Source: CAZJBS01 sp964544475
GTDB taxonomy: Bacteria > CLD3 > SB21
Length of the DNA: 23,176 nt
Direction: 5' to 3'
Assembly: GCA_964544475.1 (NCBI GenBank)
Contig: CAZJBS010000039.1
Span: 1 to 23,176 of the forward strand
The notes beneath the pieces are model-generated. The model worked only from the letters and a program-made list of their open reading frames with translations, had not been told where the DNA came from and did no database searches. The position numbers and the translations under genes were made by a program. Shown in pieces: positions 13,268 through 21,271 of this stretch (positions within the stretch are counted from its first letter, which is position 1; every line of letters begins with the position of its first letter).

Positions 13268-14275
13268 ATGGCCACGAACATCGTAACCGTCGAACGCCAC
13301 ATCATCGATCTGGAACGGCACCATCCGGAAGCCACGGGTGAATTGAGCGGCCTGCTCGCCGACATCGCCCTCGCCGGAAAAATCATCAGCCGTGAAGTCA
13401 ACCGCGCCGGATTGGTCAATATCCTCGGCCTCACCGGCGATGAAAACGTCCATGGCGAAGCGGTCAAGAAACTCGACCTCTATTCGCATGAAGCGCTCGT
13501 CAAGATGATCTCCGGCGGCCACGGTGAAATTCTCATGCTGGGATCCGAGGAGATGGAGCATCCTCTGAGTCTTCGCGACCGGTACCCGGCCGGCAAATAC
13601 ATCGTCAACTTCGATCCGCTGGACGGTTCATCCAACATCGACGCCAATGTCAGCGTCGGCACGATCTTTTCCATTCTGCACAAGGACCACAACGCCAAAC
13701 GTGACGACACCGACGTCTGCCGGCAACAGGGCGTCAACCAGGTCGCCTCAGGTTATATCATTTACGGCAGCAGTACGATGTTCGTCTACACCGTGGGCCA
13801 CGGCGTTCACGGATTCACGTTCGATGCCTCGTTGGGCGAATTCATCCTGTCCCATGAAAACATCCGCACACCGTCCCGTGGCAAGATCTACAGCATCAAC
13901 GAGGGCAACTACAACAAATGGGACGCCAACACGAAGCGGTACATCGATCATCTGAAGGCCATTGACCATCACGATCATCGCCCCTATTCGTCCCGCTATA
14001 TCGGCTCCCTGGTCGCCGATTTTCACCGCAATCTGTTGTACGGCGGTGTGTTCCTGTATCCCGCCGATGCGACCAATCCGAAGGGCAAGCTCCGGCTGTT
14101 GTACGAAGCCAATCCGCTGGCGTTGATCATCGAGCACGCCGGCGGCAAGGCGTCCGACGGCCGTCAACGCATCCTGGACATCGAGCCGGCCACGTTGCAT
14201 CAAAAAACGCCCCTGATCATCGGCAGTTCCTTTGACGTCGACCTGGCCTGCGAATTCCTGCAAGGCAAACGCTGA
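13268..14275 (+). CDS. fbp: Class I fructose-1,6-bisphosphatase
   Basis: A 335-residue enzyme that removes the 1-phosphate of fructose 1,6-bisphosphate in gluconeogenesis. The metal site is in GSEEMEHP (E95) and NFDPLDGSSNID (D116, D119). Substrate and phosphate contacts are in QVASGYIIYGSSTMFVYT, SRYIGSLVADFHRNLLYGG and KLRLLYEANPLALIIEHAGG. The length equals the typical class I enzyme. The start is supported by AGGAG 10 nt upstream of ATG. It lies 62 nt after deoC on the same strand, and the glyceraldehyde 3-phosphate released by deoxyribose-phosphate aldolase would feed this pathway, so a shared transcript is plausible. No clear terminator follows. Confidence 0.95.
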   Translation: MATNIVTVERHIIDLERHHPEATGELSGLLADIALAGKIISREVNRAGLVNILGLTGDENVHGEAVKKLDLYSHEALVKMISGGHGEILMLGSEEMEHPLSLRDRYPAGKYIVNFDPLDGSSNIDANVSVGTIFSILHKDHNAKRDDTDVCRQQGVNQVASGYIIYGSSTMFVYTVGHGVHGFTFDASLGEFILSHENIRTPSRGKIYSINEGNYNKWDANTKRYIDHLKAIDHHDHRPYSSRYIGSLVADFHRNLLYGGVFLYPADATNPKGKLRLLYEANPLALIIEHAGGKASDGRQRILDIEPATLHQKTPLIIGSSFDVDLACEFLQGKR

Positions 14276-14374
14276 GACGACGATCCCGCCGTCCTGTTTT
14301 GTCCCGGAAAAAACGGACTAATTCCATAAAGACCGTTTACATCGCCGGCCTGACTCCTCCCTGTCCTGATCGGC

Positions 14375-14430
14375 CATTCCATTAAAGAAGTTTAATTTTG
14401 AAAATGGAATGAAACGGGCTATTTTCAAAA
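14375..14430. promoter_or_regulatory. Promoter of the two-component operon overlaid by two inverted repeats
   Basis: A plus-strand promoter, TTGAAA (14398-14403), 16 nt, TATTTT (14420-14425), lies just upstream of the response regulator. Two perfect interleaved inverted repeats cover it. The first pairs CATTCCATT (14375-14383) with AATGGAATG (14403-14411). The second pairs TTTTGAAAAT (14396-14405) with ATTTTCAAAA (14421-14430). Such an arrangement suggests an operator or alternative hairpins, possibly for autoregulation. Confidence 0.5.
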
Positions 14431-14452
14431 AAAGAACCGACCGAAACGCTTC

Positions 14453-15118
14453 ATGAGACTGCTCTTAATAGAAGACGATAAGAAGGTTGCCGCGTTCATC
14501 ATCAAAGGCCTCTCGGAGGCCGGTTACGAGGTCGACGTCAAATACGACGGTTCCGAAGGATTGGCGGCGGCGAAAAGCGACCCGTACGATCTCATCATGA
14601 TCGACTGGATGCTTCCGACGCTGGATGGCCTGCAGGTCTGCCGGCGAATTCGCCAGAGCGCCAGCCGTGTCCCGATTCTTTTTCTCACGGCCAAAGAGAC
14701 GATTCTGGATCGCGTGACCGGCCTGGACGCCGGCGCCGATGACTATTTGTGCAAACCATTTTCCTTCCTGGAACTGCTGGCGCGAATTCGAAGCCTGCTG
14801 CGGCGGAGCACGCGGGCCATCGACGCGATGGAAATCGACGACGTGGTCATGAACGTGTCCGAACGGACCGTCCGCCGCGCTGGACAGCCCATCGAACTCT
14901 CCAACAAGGAATTTGCCATCTTGGAATATCTGATGCGCAACAAAAACCGGCTCGTCACGCGCGCCGTGCTGACCGAACACGTGTGGAACATTCATTTCGA
15001 TCGCGGCACGAATCTCATCGATGTGTACATTAATTACCTTCGCAGGAAACTCGACGTCGGAAGCCGCAAAGCCATCATTCAAACGGTTCGCGGGGCCGGC
15101 TATATCCTGAAGTGCTGA
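14453..15118 (+). CDS. OmpR/PhoB-family response regulator
   Basis: A 221-residue DNA-binding response regulator. The receiver domain (1-118) has the acidic pair D8-D9, the phospho-acceptor D51 in MIDWMLP, T79 in LFLTAKE and K101 in YLCKPF. The C-terminal winged helix (about 125-221) ends with TNLIDVYINYLRRKLD and IIQTVRGAGYIL, typical of the OmpR/CusR branch. The kinase gene starts one nucleotide after the stop codon, so the two are translated together. The receiver resembles those of heavy-metal or envelope-stress regulators, but the signal cannot be read from it. Targets may include its own promoter, where two inverted repeats sit, and the electron-transfer genes 1.5 kb downstream; both are inferences. 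Confidence 0.93.
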   Translation: MRLLLIEDDKKVAAFIIKGLSEAGYEVDVKYDGSEGLAAAKSDPYDLIMIDWMLPTLDGLQVCRRIRQSASRVPILFLTAKETILDRVTGLDAGADDYLCKPFSFLELLARIRSLLRRSTRAIDAMEIDDVVMNVSERTVRRAGQPIELSNKEFAILEYLMRNKNRLVTRAVLTEHVWNIHFDRGTNLIDVYINYLRRKLDVGSRKAIIQTVRGAGYILKC

Positions 15119-15119
15119 C

Positions 15120-16586
15120 ATGCAACTCGGTATCAAAACAAAATTTGTCCTTCTTTTGTCCATTTTCGGAGTGGCCATCGTCGCTACAAGCGCCGTGGTC
15201 CACTATGTGGCTTATGGCCAATTCACGCGCCACCGTATGGAAGTGGAACTTTCGGACGAAGCGCTGGAATTTGCCCAGAACATTCACATTCGCGGGGATT
15301 CCGTGGTGATAGACCCCACGTCCGAATGGGATGAACTCGAGCATGTCAAAGACGCCGAATACGCGCGATACGTCCAGATCGTCGATTCCGGTTTTCAGAC
15401 GCTGGAAAAATCGGCCAACCTCGGTGTGCGGGAGTTCCAGCCGTTTGTGAATTTTCTGTCATCCATCCATCTGCAAACCCAAGCCTTCACGATGGACTCG
15501 ATCGAATACCTGGCCGTCTGTCATCCGGTCGTGGAACAGGGCCGTCCCATGGCGTATGTCATGACCGCCGGCCGCTACGGTATTCTTGTCCGGGACAACA
15601 AGGTTTTCGGGCAAACCATCTGGGTTTCTTTTCTGATCATTGTCGTCCTCGGAACCGCCTCGGCCTGGATATTGGGTCATCGCGTGATCCGGCCGTTGAC
15701 GGCGATTCAGCATATCACCGGGGATATTACGCTGGACAGCCTCAATCAGCGAATCTCCGTCCCCTCCTCTGAAATCGAAATACAAAACCTGACCGAGTCC
15801 ATTAACCGGCTTCTCGAACGCCTCGAGACTTCATTCCAGAAAATCAACGAATTCTCGTCCAATGTTTCGCACGAACTCAGGACGCCATTGACAATTCTGC
15901 GCGGCAATATCGAAGTGGCACTCGCCATGGAACGACAACCGGAGGAATACGTGGAACTCCTGTCGAGCCTTCTGGAGGAGACCATTCACATCACTGAAAT
16001 TGTCGACCAATTGTTGTTGCTGGCCAGGGCCGATGCCCATTCGCTGATCATCGACCGACACCCGGTCGACCTGAGCGCATGGTGCCTCAACGTTTCGAAA
16101 GACTGGGAGTCGTTGTGTGCCATTCACAACCAACGATTCGATTATGCGGGGAACGAGGGTTTGTGGATTGAAGGGGAGCCCAATCTGCTTTATCAGCTGT
16201 TCATGAATATTATCAGTAACGCGTCGAAGTACTCAGGACCCGGCCAGAGGATCGAGGTACGCCTCAACTCGATCAGGCTCAAAGACGGGCAAACCGCCGT
16301 TGAATTCCGGATAAAAGACGAAGGCATCGGCATTCCGGAATCGGCTCTGCCGCATGTGTTTGAACGGTTTTACCGCGTCAATCAGGACCGATCCCGCCAA
16401 ACCGGTGGTACCGGCCTTGGGCTTTCCATTGCCAGAATGATATGCGAACTGCACGGCGGCGAAATTCACATCGACAGCGTCATGTCGATTGGTACGACCG
16501 TAACCATCATTATGCCGTCCATCGATCCACCGCCTGCGAGCCTCTCTCTCGTGAAAGGTGCAGAGCCTGAATGGCAGACAAAATGA
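15120..16586 (+). CDS. Membrane sensor histidine kinase
   Basis: A 488-residue kinase paired with the upstream regulator. Two transmembrane helices (about 8-31 and 167-188) flank a periplasmic sensor region of about 135 residues, which has no domain I can name. A HAMP linker follows (about 189-240). The dimerisation and phospho-acceptor segment is NEFSSNVSHELRTPLTILRG with H251. The ATP-binding domain has LFMNIISNASKYS (N box), DEGIGIP (D400) and TGGTGLGLSIA (429-437). The layout matches CusS/BaeS-type kinases. The start codon is one nucleotide after the regulator stop. An 82-nt gap with a promoter separates it from the oxidoreductase operon. Confidence 0.93.
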   Translation: MQLGIKTKFVLLLSIFGVAIVATSAVVHYVAYGQFTRHRMEVELSDEALEFAQNIHIRGDSVVIDPTSEWDELEHVKDAEYARYVQIVDSGFQTLEKSANLGVREFQPFVNFLSSIHLQTQAFTMDSIEYLAVCHPVVEQGRPMAYVMTAGRYGILVRDNKVFGQTIWVSFLIIVVLGTASAWILGHRVIRPLTAIQHITGDITLDSLNQRISVPSSEIEIQNLTESINRLLERLETSFQKINEFSSNVSHELRTPLTILRGNIEVALAMERQPEEYVELLSSLLEETIHITEIVDQLLLLARADAHSLIIDRHPVDLSAWCLNVSKDWESLCAIHNQRFDYAGNEGLWIEGEPNLLYQLFMNIISNASKYSGPGQRIEVRLNSIRLKDGQTAVEFRIKDEGIGIPESALPHVFERFYRVNQDRSRQTGGTGLGLSIARMICELHGGEIHIDSVMSIGTTVTIIMPSIDPPPASLSLVKGAEPEWQTK

Positions 16587-16603
16587 CTTCGTCATCTTTT
16601 CTT

Positions 16604-16632
16604 ATGACAATGGGAGCCTGTTCTTCTATATT
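16604..16632 (+). promoter_or_regulatory. Predicted promoter of the electron-transfer operon
   Basis: ATGACA (16604-16609) and TATATT (16627-16632) are separated by exactly 17 nt, each matching five of six consensus positions. The likely start of transcription is about 30 nt before the oxidoreductase ATG at 16669. This suggests that the oxidoreductase-cytochrome genes have their own promoter and do not depend only on read-through from the kinase gene. Confidence 0.6.
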
Positions 16633-16668
16633 GTCTTTGGATAGATTTAGACCAATACCGGCTTCATT

Positions 16669-18000
16669 ATGAATGAAACCCTTGTCACGACGTTACTCAC
16701 GGTGCTGATTTTTGCGGCCGTTTTTCTGCCGTATTATGTGAAGACCCGGAGAAAATCCAGGAAGTATCAGTCCAGGAAGCTGGAAGCCATCGCCCTTGGC
16801 CAGGACAAACCGGTGGCCCAGCATCCTTTGATCGACCAGACCCGATGCATCGGGTGCGCGGCCTGTGTCATCGCCTGCCCTGAGCACGCTCTTGGAATTA
16901 TTGAGGGCATCGCCGAACTCGTTCATCCCGGCAAATGCGTCGGGCATGGATTGTGCGCCGAGGCCTGCCCCGTCAGCGGCATCAAGATTGTCCTGGATCC
17001 GGCCAAATCCACGGCGGAATTACCCCTGCTGGATGAGGCCTTCCAGTCCAACATCCCCAATTTGTATCTCATCGGTGAATTGGGCGGGATGGCCCTTATT
17101 CGGAATGCGATATTCCAGGGCCGTAGCGTGATCGAAACGATTGTCGAGAAGATGAAATTCCAGGCGCCGGCTCCGGCGGACGGCATGCACTTGTACGACG
17201 TGGCGATTGTCGGGGCCGGCCCCTCCGGAATGAGCGCGGCGTTGCAGGCGATGGAACGCAAACTCGATTATGTGCTTATTGAAAAAGAGCACAGCCCGGG
17301 CGGGGCCATTCTGAGTTATCCGAGGCAAAAATTGGTCATGACCGTTCCGGTGGAAATACCCAAGTATGGCTTGTTGCGCAAGCGCGAATTGTCCAAGGAA
17401 GATCTCATGACGATGTGGGAGGACATCATCGCCAAGACCGGATTGCAGGTGCAATGTGGAGAAAAGCTCGAGAACATCAGACAGGAAGCGGGCTTGTTCA
17501 GGATCGTGACGACAGGGAATGAATACCTGGCGCGGCACGTTGTGTTGGCATTAGGACGCCGCGGCACACCCCGCAAACTGGACGTCCCCGGCGAGGACAG
17601 CCCCAAGGTGGCTTATCAACTGCTCGAAGCCGTCCGGTACAAACACACCCGTGTCATGGTCGTCGGCGCAGGAGACGCCGGGCTCGAGGCGGCCATTGCG
17701 CTGGCCAAGCAGGAAGGCACGACCGTCACCATGATCAATCGCGGAGAAAATTTTGCCAAGGCGAAACCGAAAAATCAGGAACGCATCGCCGAGGCGGAGG
17801 CCGCCGGGCGCATCAAGGTCTTTTACAACAGTCATGTATTTGAAATACACGAAAAAACCGTGACCATCAACACCGCGGACGGCACGCGCGACGTGGGCAA
17901 CGATTTTGTCTTTGTATTCGCCGGCGGTGAAATGCCCACACCTTTCCTGAAGAAAATCGGTATCGAATTTGCCACGAAAGAAAGGCCCATTGCCGCGTGA
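16669..18000 (+). CDS. Membrane-anchored 4Fe-4S/FAD NAD(P)H-type oxidoreductase
   Basis: A 443-residue flavoprotein. Residues 5-24 form one membrane helix. Next come two ferredoxin-type iron-sulfur motifs: C60-IGC-AAC-VIAC-P, and C90-VGHGLC-AEAC-P, in which the usual second Cys is H93. The rest is a thioredoxin reductase-like fold with an FAD motif VAIVGAGPSGMSAALQA (about 178-194) and an NAD(P) motif MVVGAGDAGLEAAIAL (about 325-340). There is no CxxC disulfide of true thioredoxin reductase, so it probably passes electrons between NAD(P)H, FAD and the Fe-S clusters. Its stop overlaps the GTG of the next gene, tying it to the putative cytochrome b. The natural acceptor is unknown; electron delivery to the membrane protein is inferred from gene order. 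Confidence 0.85.
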   Translation: MNETLVTTLLTVLIFAAVFLPYYVKTRRKSRKYQSRKLEAIALGQDKPVAQHPLIDQTRCIGCAACVIACPEHALGIIEGIAELVHPGKCVGHGLCAEACPVSGIKIVLDPAKSTAELPLLDEAFQSNIPNLYLIGELGGMALIRNAIFQGRSVIETIVEKMKFQAPAPADGMHLYDVAIVGAGPSGMSAALQAMERKLDYVLIEKEHSPGGAILSYPRQKLVMTVPVEIPKYGLLRKRELSKEDLMTMWEDIIAKTGLQVQCGEKLENIRQEAGLFRIVTTGNEYLARHVVLALGRRGTPRKLDVPGEDSPKVAYQLLEAVRYKHTRVMVVGAGDAGLEAAIALAKQEGTTVTMINRGENFAKAKPKNQERIAEAEAAGRIKVFYNSHVFEIHEKTVTINTADGTRDVGNDFVFVFAGGEMPTPFLKKIGIEFATKERPIAA

Positions 18001-18881
18001 CCAAAACCGGACACCGCCTGTATGCAGGCACTCTGATCGTCGTCGGCCTTTTTGTGGTGATCACCGTTGGCGTATGGGGATTTGAGTATTACCTGACTCC
18101 CATCGCCGAGAGACATGATCACGGATTGCATGACCAACTCAGCCCGACCGGGTTCTGGGGCCATGGCATGGGTTTCATCGGCGCTTTCATGATGACGTTC
18201 GGCGTGGTCATGTATTCGGTGAGGAAACGCTGGTCCTTTGTGGGCAACCTGGGCGGCATCAAGCATTTTCTCGAATTTCACATCTTTCTGTGTCTCGTCG
18301 GCCCGGCCCTCATCGTGTATCACACGGCATTCAAATTCGGGGGTATCATCTCCGTGAGCTTCTGGTCCATGGTCGTGGTGGTGACCAGCGGCGTGATCGG
18401 CCGGTATCTCTATTTGCAAATCCCAAAGACCATCACGGGCCGCGAAGTCTCCCCATTGGAACTGCAAAAACAAATCAAGGATATCGACACCCGTCTTGAA
18501 AAGGACTTCGGTTTCACGCAGGAGCAAATGGACGAAGCCAACAAACTCTCCATTGGGTTCAAGGAGTCGTCACGCACTTCGCTGGTCACCACGTTCCCCC
18601 GTCTTGTCATTCATAATTTCCGCCTGCAGTCCCGACTCAAGACGTTTCTGGAAAACATGGCCAGGGAAATGTCCGGCAACCACACGACCGGCGATATCCG
18701 GAGGCTGATGTTGGACAAAGCGCACATGCAGCGACAGATGGCGAGTCTCGCCATCACACAGAGGCTTTTCCGGCATTGGCACATGTTCCACCTGCCCTTT
18801 GCGATCGTGATGTTCGTTATCATGGTGGTTCACATCATCGTGGCGTTCCTGTTTGGTTATGGTTGGATATTTACGAGCTAG
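17997..18881 (+). CDS. His-rich membrane protein, putative b-type cytochrome
   Basis: A 294-residue protein with five predicted membrane helices (about 9-30, 54-75, 92-112, 117-140 and 264-288). Between helices 4 and 5 there is a cytoplasmic-looking, charged region of about 120 residues (SPLELQKQIKDIDTRLEKDF...). Membrane-side His residues could hold two b hemes: H56, H90, H95, H109, H260, H262, H265 and H279, notably in HFLEFHIFLCLVG and RHWHMFHLPFAIVMFVIMVVH. The arrangement recalls ferric-reductase or formate dehydrogenase-type cytochromes b, but I do not recognise a named family. The GTG start overlaps the preceding TGA (GTGA), meaning translational coupling. It would be the step that carries electrons through the membrane to the heme proteins encoded downstream. 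Confidence 0.75.
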   Translation: MTKTGHRLYAGTLIVVGLFVVITVGVWGFEYYLTPIAERHDHGLHDQLSPTGFWGHGMGFIGAFMMTFGVVMYSVRKRWSFVGNLGGIKHFLEFHIFLCLVGPALIVYHTAFKFGGIISVSFWSMVVVVTSGVIGRYLYLQIPKTITGREVSPLELQKQIKDIDTRLEKDFGFTQEQMDEANKLSIGFKESSRTSLVTTFPRLVIHNFRLQSRLKTFLENMAREMSGNHTTGDIRRLMLDKAHMQRQMASLAITQRLFRHWHMFHLPFAIVMFVIMVVHIIVAFLFGYGWIFTS

Positions 18882-18907
18882 TTTCAATAAAAGAACAAAG
18901 GAAAGAC

Positions 18908-19525
18908 ATGAACAAGAAATTCAATATCGTGTTTCTGGCCCTTGGCGCCGCGCTTCTGGTTGTGGCCGTTCTCAATATCGCCAATCTGACTGACGAGCAC
19001 CGCCATGAAGGCGATGGTCATATTCACATCGATCCCAATGCCACGATGGGCGGAGGTGCCAATGTATCGTCCGGATCCGCGGGTCCGATTTCGGACAAAG
19101 CCATGCCCTCCAACCACGACGAACTGATGCAGATCCAAAACCTGAAGGACATGCTGGCCAGGAATCCCAACGATCTGGAGCACCTGGTCATGCTCGGCAA
19201 CATGTACTTCGATCTTGGGAAACACGATCTGGCCCTTGATCCCTATGAAAAGGCCCTGCAACTCAGGCCGGACGACGGCAATGTCCGCGTGGACTATGCG
19301 GTCAGTCTCTTCAATACCGGCAAGAACGACCAGGCGACGGCCGAACTGCAAAGAGTCATCAAGGAAAACCCATCCCACCAGACCGCTTATTACAACCTTG
19401 GCGTTATTCAACTTCATTCCGGGCAAAAGGACAAGGCCCGTGAATATTGGACCAAAGCCGTCGCCATCGATGGCGGCAGCGCCCTTGGCCAAAAAGCGCA
19501 GCAGGCGCTATCCAATCTCAGGTGA
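18908..19525 (+). CDS. Membrane-anchored TPR protein
   Basis: A 205-residue protein. Residues 6-26 are a membrane anchor or signal sequence. A His/Asp-rich stretch follows (EHRHEGDGHIHID, about 30-42), then a Gly/Ser linker. About three TPR repeats run from 93 to 195, for example DLEHLVMLGNMYFDLGKHD and QTAYYNLGVIQLHSGQKDKA. TPRs of this kind scaffold protein complexes, and in NrfG/CcmH they present apocytochrome for heme attachment. Given the more than 44 heme sites encoded just downstream, a similar assembly role is a reasonable inference; the His-rich stretch may bind metal or heme. The ATG at 18908 has AAAGGAAAG upstream; the longer frame from 18776 overlaps the previous gene and is unlikely. 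Confidence 0.8.
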   Translation: MNKKFNIVFLALGAALLVVAVLNIANLTDEHRHEGDGHIHIDPNATMGGGANVSSGSAGPISDKAMPSNHDELMQIQNLKDMLARNPNDLEHLVMLGNMYFDLGKHDLALDPYEKALQLRPDDGNVRVDYAVSLFNTGKNDQATAELQRVIKENPSHQTAYYNLGVIQLHSGQKDKAREYWTKAVAIDGGSALGQKAQQALSNLR

Positions 19526-21267
19526 TGATGTCGGCCGTTTTGTACCGGTCCGCGATGGTTGCGGGATTTTTCGTGTTGCTTCATGGTCAACTCTTTGCCC
19601 AGTTCTCTCCTGGCGAGTTGACCACTGCTCACGCGGCGCTGGAAGGCATCAACAACTGCACATCCTGCCACGAACTCGGCAAGAAAATCGACGGCAACAA
19701 GTGCCTCGAATGCCACATGTTGATTCGGACGCGCCAGTCCTCCCAGAAGGGTTATCACGGTTCATCACAGGTCCGTTCCAAAGAATGTGTCTCCTGTCAC
19801 CTGGATCACAAGGGCCGGGGATTTGACATGATCAAATGGGAGGGTGGCAAGGCCGCGTTTCCCCATGACCTGACAGGATTCAAACTGGATGGACGGCACA
19901 AGACGGACCGTTGCGAAGCGTGTCATAAACCGGATTTCATCAAGGACAGAGCCGTTCAATCCCGGGCGTCGGAGGGATTGTCCCTGAAGAAAACATACCT
20001 GGGCCTATCGGCCAATTGCCAGTCCTGTCACTTTGATGAACACCGCGGTCAATTCGAAAAAAGCTGTACTCAGTGTCACGACACGGAAGACTGGAAGAAA
20101 TCGGCGGAACTGAAATTCGACCACAACCAGGCGCGGTTCAAACTGACCGGCAAACATGCCGAAGCGCAGTGTGTGTTATGCCATAAGCCGGTCTCTGACA
20201 GCCGGGTCATGCCGGATGGAAAAACGGATGCCGATTATCTGAAATTCAGGGAATTGAAGTTCGACCGCTGTACCGCCTGCCATGTCGATCCTCATGGCGG
20301 CCGGTTTGGCACGAACTGTGAGAAATGCCACAAACCGGGGGGCTGGCAAAATGTCACCATCTCAGGATTCGACCATACCAGGACCGGTTACCCTTTGATC
20401 GGCAAACATCAATTGGTGGACTGCGAAAAATGCCACAAGCCCGATCCGAAAAAGAAGAGCATCTACAAGGGACTCCCCCACGACGCCTGCACGGTTTGCC
20501 ACACGGACGCTCATGCCGGACAATTTTCCAAACGGGCCGATGCCGGACGTTGCGAATCCTGTCATACGCCAAACGGGTTTGTACCGTCTCTTTTTACGCC
20601 GGACTATCACAACGCCCAAAGCCGGTTCCAACTCGCAGGGGCCCATATGGCCGTGGCGTGCAACCAATGTCACGTCCGGGTTGACGGGCCGACATTCCTT
20701 CGGCGAACAGGGATAAGGTCGGATTCGCTCGAGACAATTTTTCACTTTCCATCCATGCGGTGCGCCGATTGCCATACGGATGTTCATCGCGGGCAATTCG
20801 ATGAACGGGTGAAATCCGGAGGTTGTGAATCCTGTCACGTCGGCACGGACGATTGGAAGCAGTTGGCTTTTGATCACAACACAGATTCCCGGTTCCCGTT
20901 GAAAGGAAAGCACGCGGCCGTGGCGTGTGACCAGTGCCACAAGGTCACTTCCGATGGCAACGAAACATTTGTGTCATTCAAACCGACCGACATGCGATGC
21001 CAGACCTGTCACTTGGATATCCACTACGGTCAGTTTTCAGACCCCATCACCCATCTCGTATTGTGTGATGCCTGTCACAATGAAGACGGCTTCAAAAAGA
21101 TTACGTTTGATCATAACAGGCAGTCGCGCTTTTCGCTCACGGGATCGCACGAAAAGGTGCCGTGCGAAAAGTGTCATCAGGCTGTGACATTAGCCAATGG
21201 TGTGCTGGTCAATGTATTCAAACCCGTGGACGTGAGGTGTTCATCCTGCCACGCCACGATGAGATGA
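19525..21267 (+). CDS. Exported 20-heme c-type cytochrome
   Basis: A 580-residue protein with a signal peptide (about 1-26, ending HGQLFAQ) and twenty CxxCH heme-binding motifs, one per 29 residues. They run from CTSCH and CLECH near the N-terminus to CEKCH and CSSCH at the C-terminus. Modules repeat a pattern of FDHN...RFxLxGKH...CxxCH, then RCxxCHxDxHxGQF, then CxxCH. Each thus offers extra His residues for bis-His ligation and a GQF/GRF signature. Dense packing of low-potential hemes fits a long-range electron carrier in the periplasm or beyond the outer membrane. ATG at 19525 shares one base with the TPR stop; the frame extending back to 19447 overlaps that gene. The family (cytochrome c3/c7-like multiheme repeats) is clear, the acceptor is not. 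Confidence 0.9.
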   Translation: MMSAVLYRSAMVAGFFVLLHGQLFAQFSPGELTTAHAALEGINNCTSCHELGKKIDGNKCLECHMLIRTRQSSQKGYHGSSQVRSKECVSCHLDHKGRGFDMIKWEGGKAAFPHDLTGFKLDGRHKTDRCEACHKPDFIKDRAVQSRASEGLSLKKTYLGLSANCQSCHFDEHRGQFEKSCTQCHDTEDWKKSAELKFDHNQARFKLTGKHAEAQCVLCHKPVSDSRVMPDGKTDADYLKFRELKFDRCTACHVDPHGGRFGTNCEKCHKPGGWQNVTISGFDHTRTGYPLIGKHQLVDCEKCHKPDPKKKSIYKGLPHDACTVCHTDAHAGQFSKRADAGRCESCHTPNGFVPSLFTPDYHNAQSRFQLAGAHMAVACNQCHVRVDGPTFLRRTGIRSDSLETIFHFPSMRCADCHTDVHRGQFDERVKSGGCESCHVGTDDWKQLAFDHNTDSRFPLKGKHAAVACDQCHKVTSDGNETFVSFKPTDMRCQTCHLDIHYGQFSDPITHLVLCDACHNEDGFKKITFDHNRQSRFSLTGSHEKVPCEKCHQAVTLANGVLVNVFKPVDVRCSSCHATMR

Positions 21268-21271
21268 TTCT

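Noticed and set aside
12654..14263. Long minus-strand frames opposite deoC and fbp
   Set aside because: The plus-strand genes have complete catalytic motifs; the antisense frames have none.
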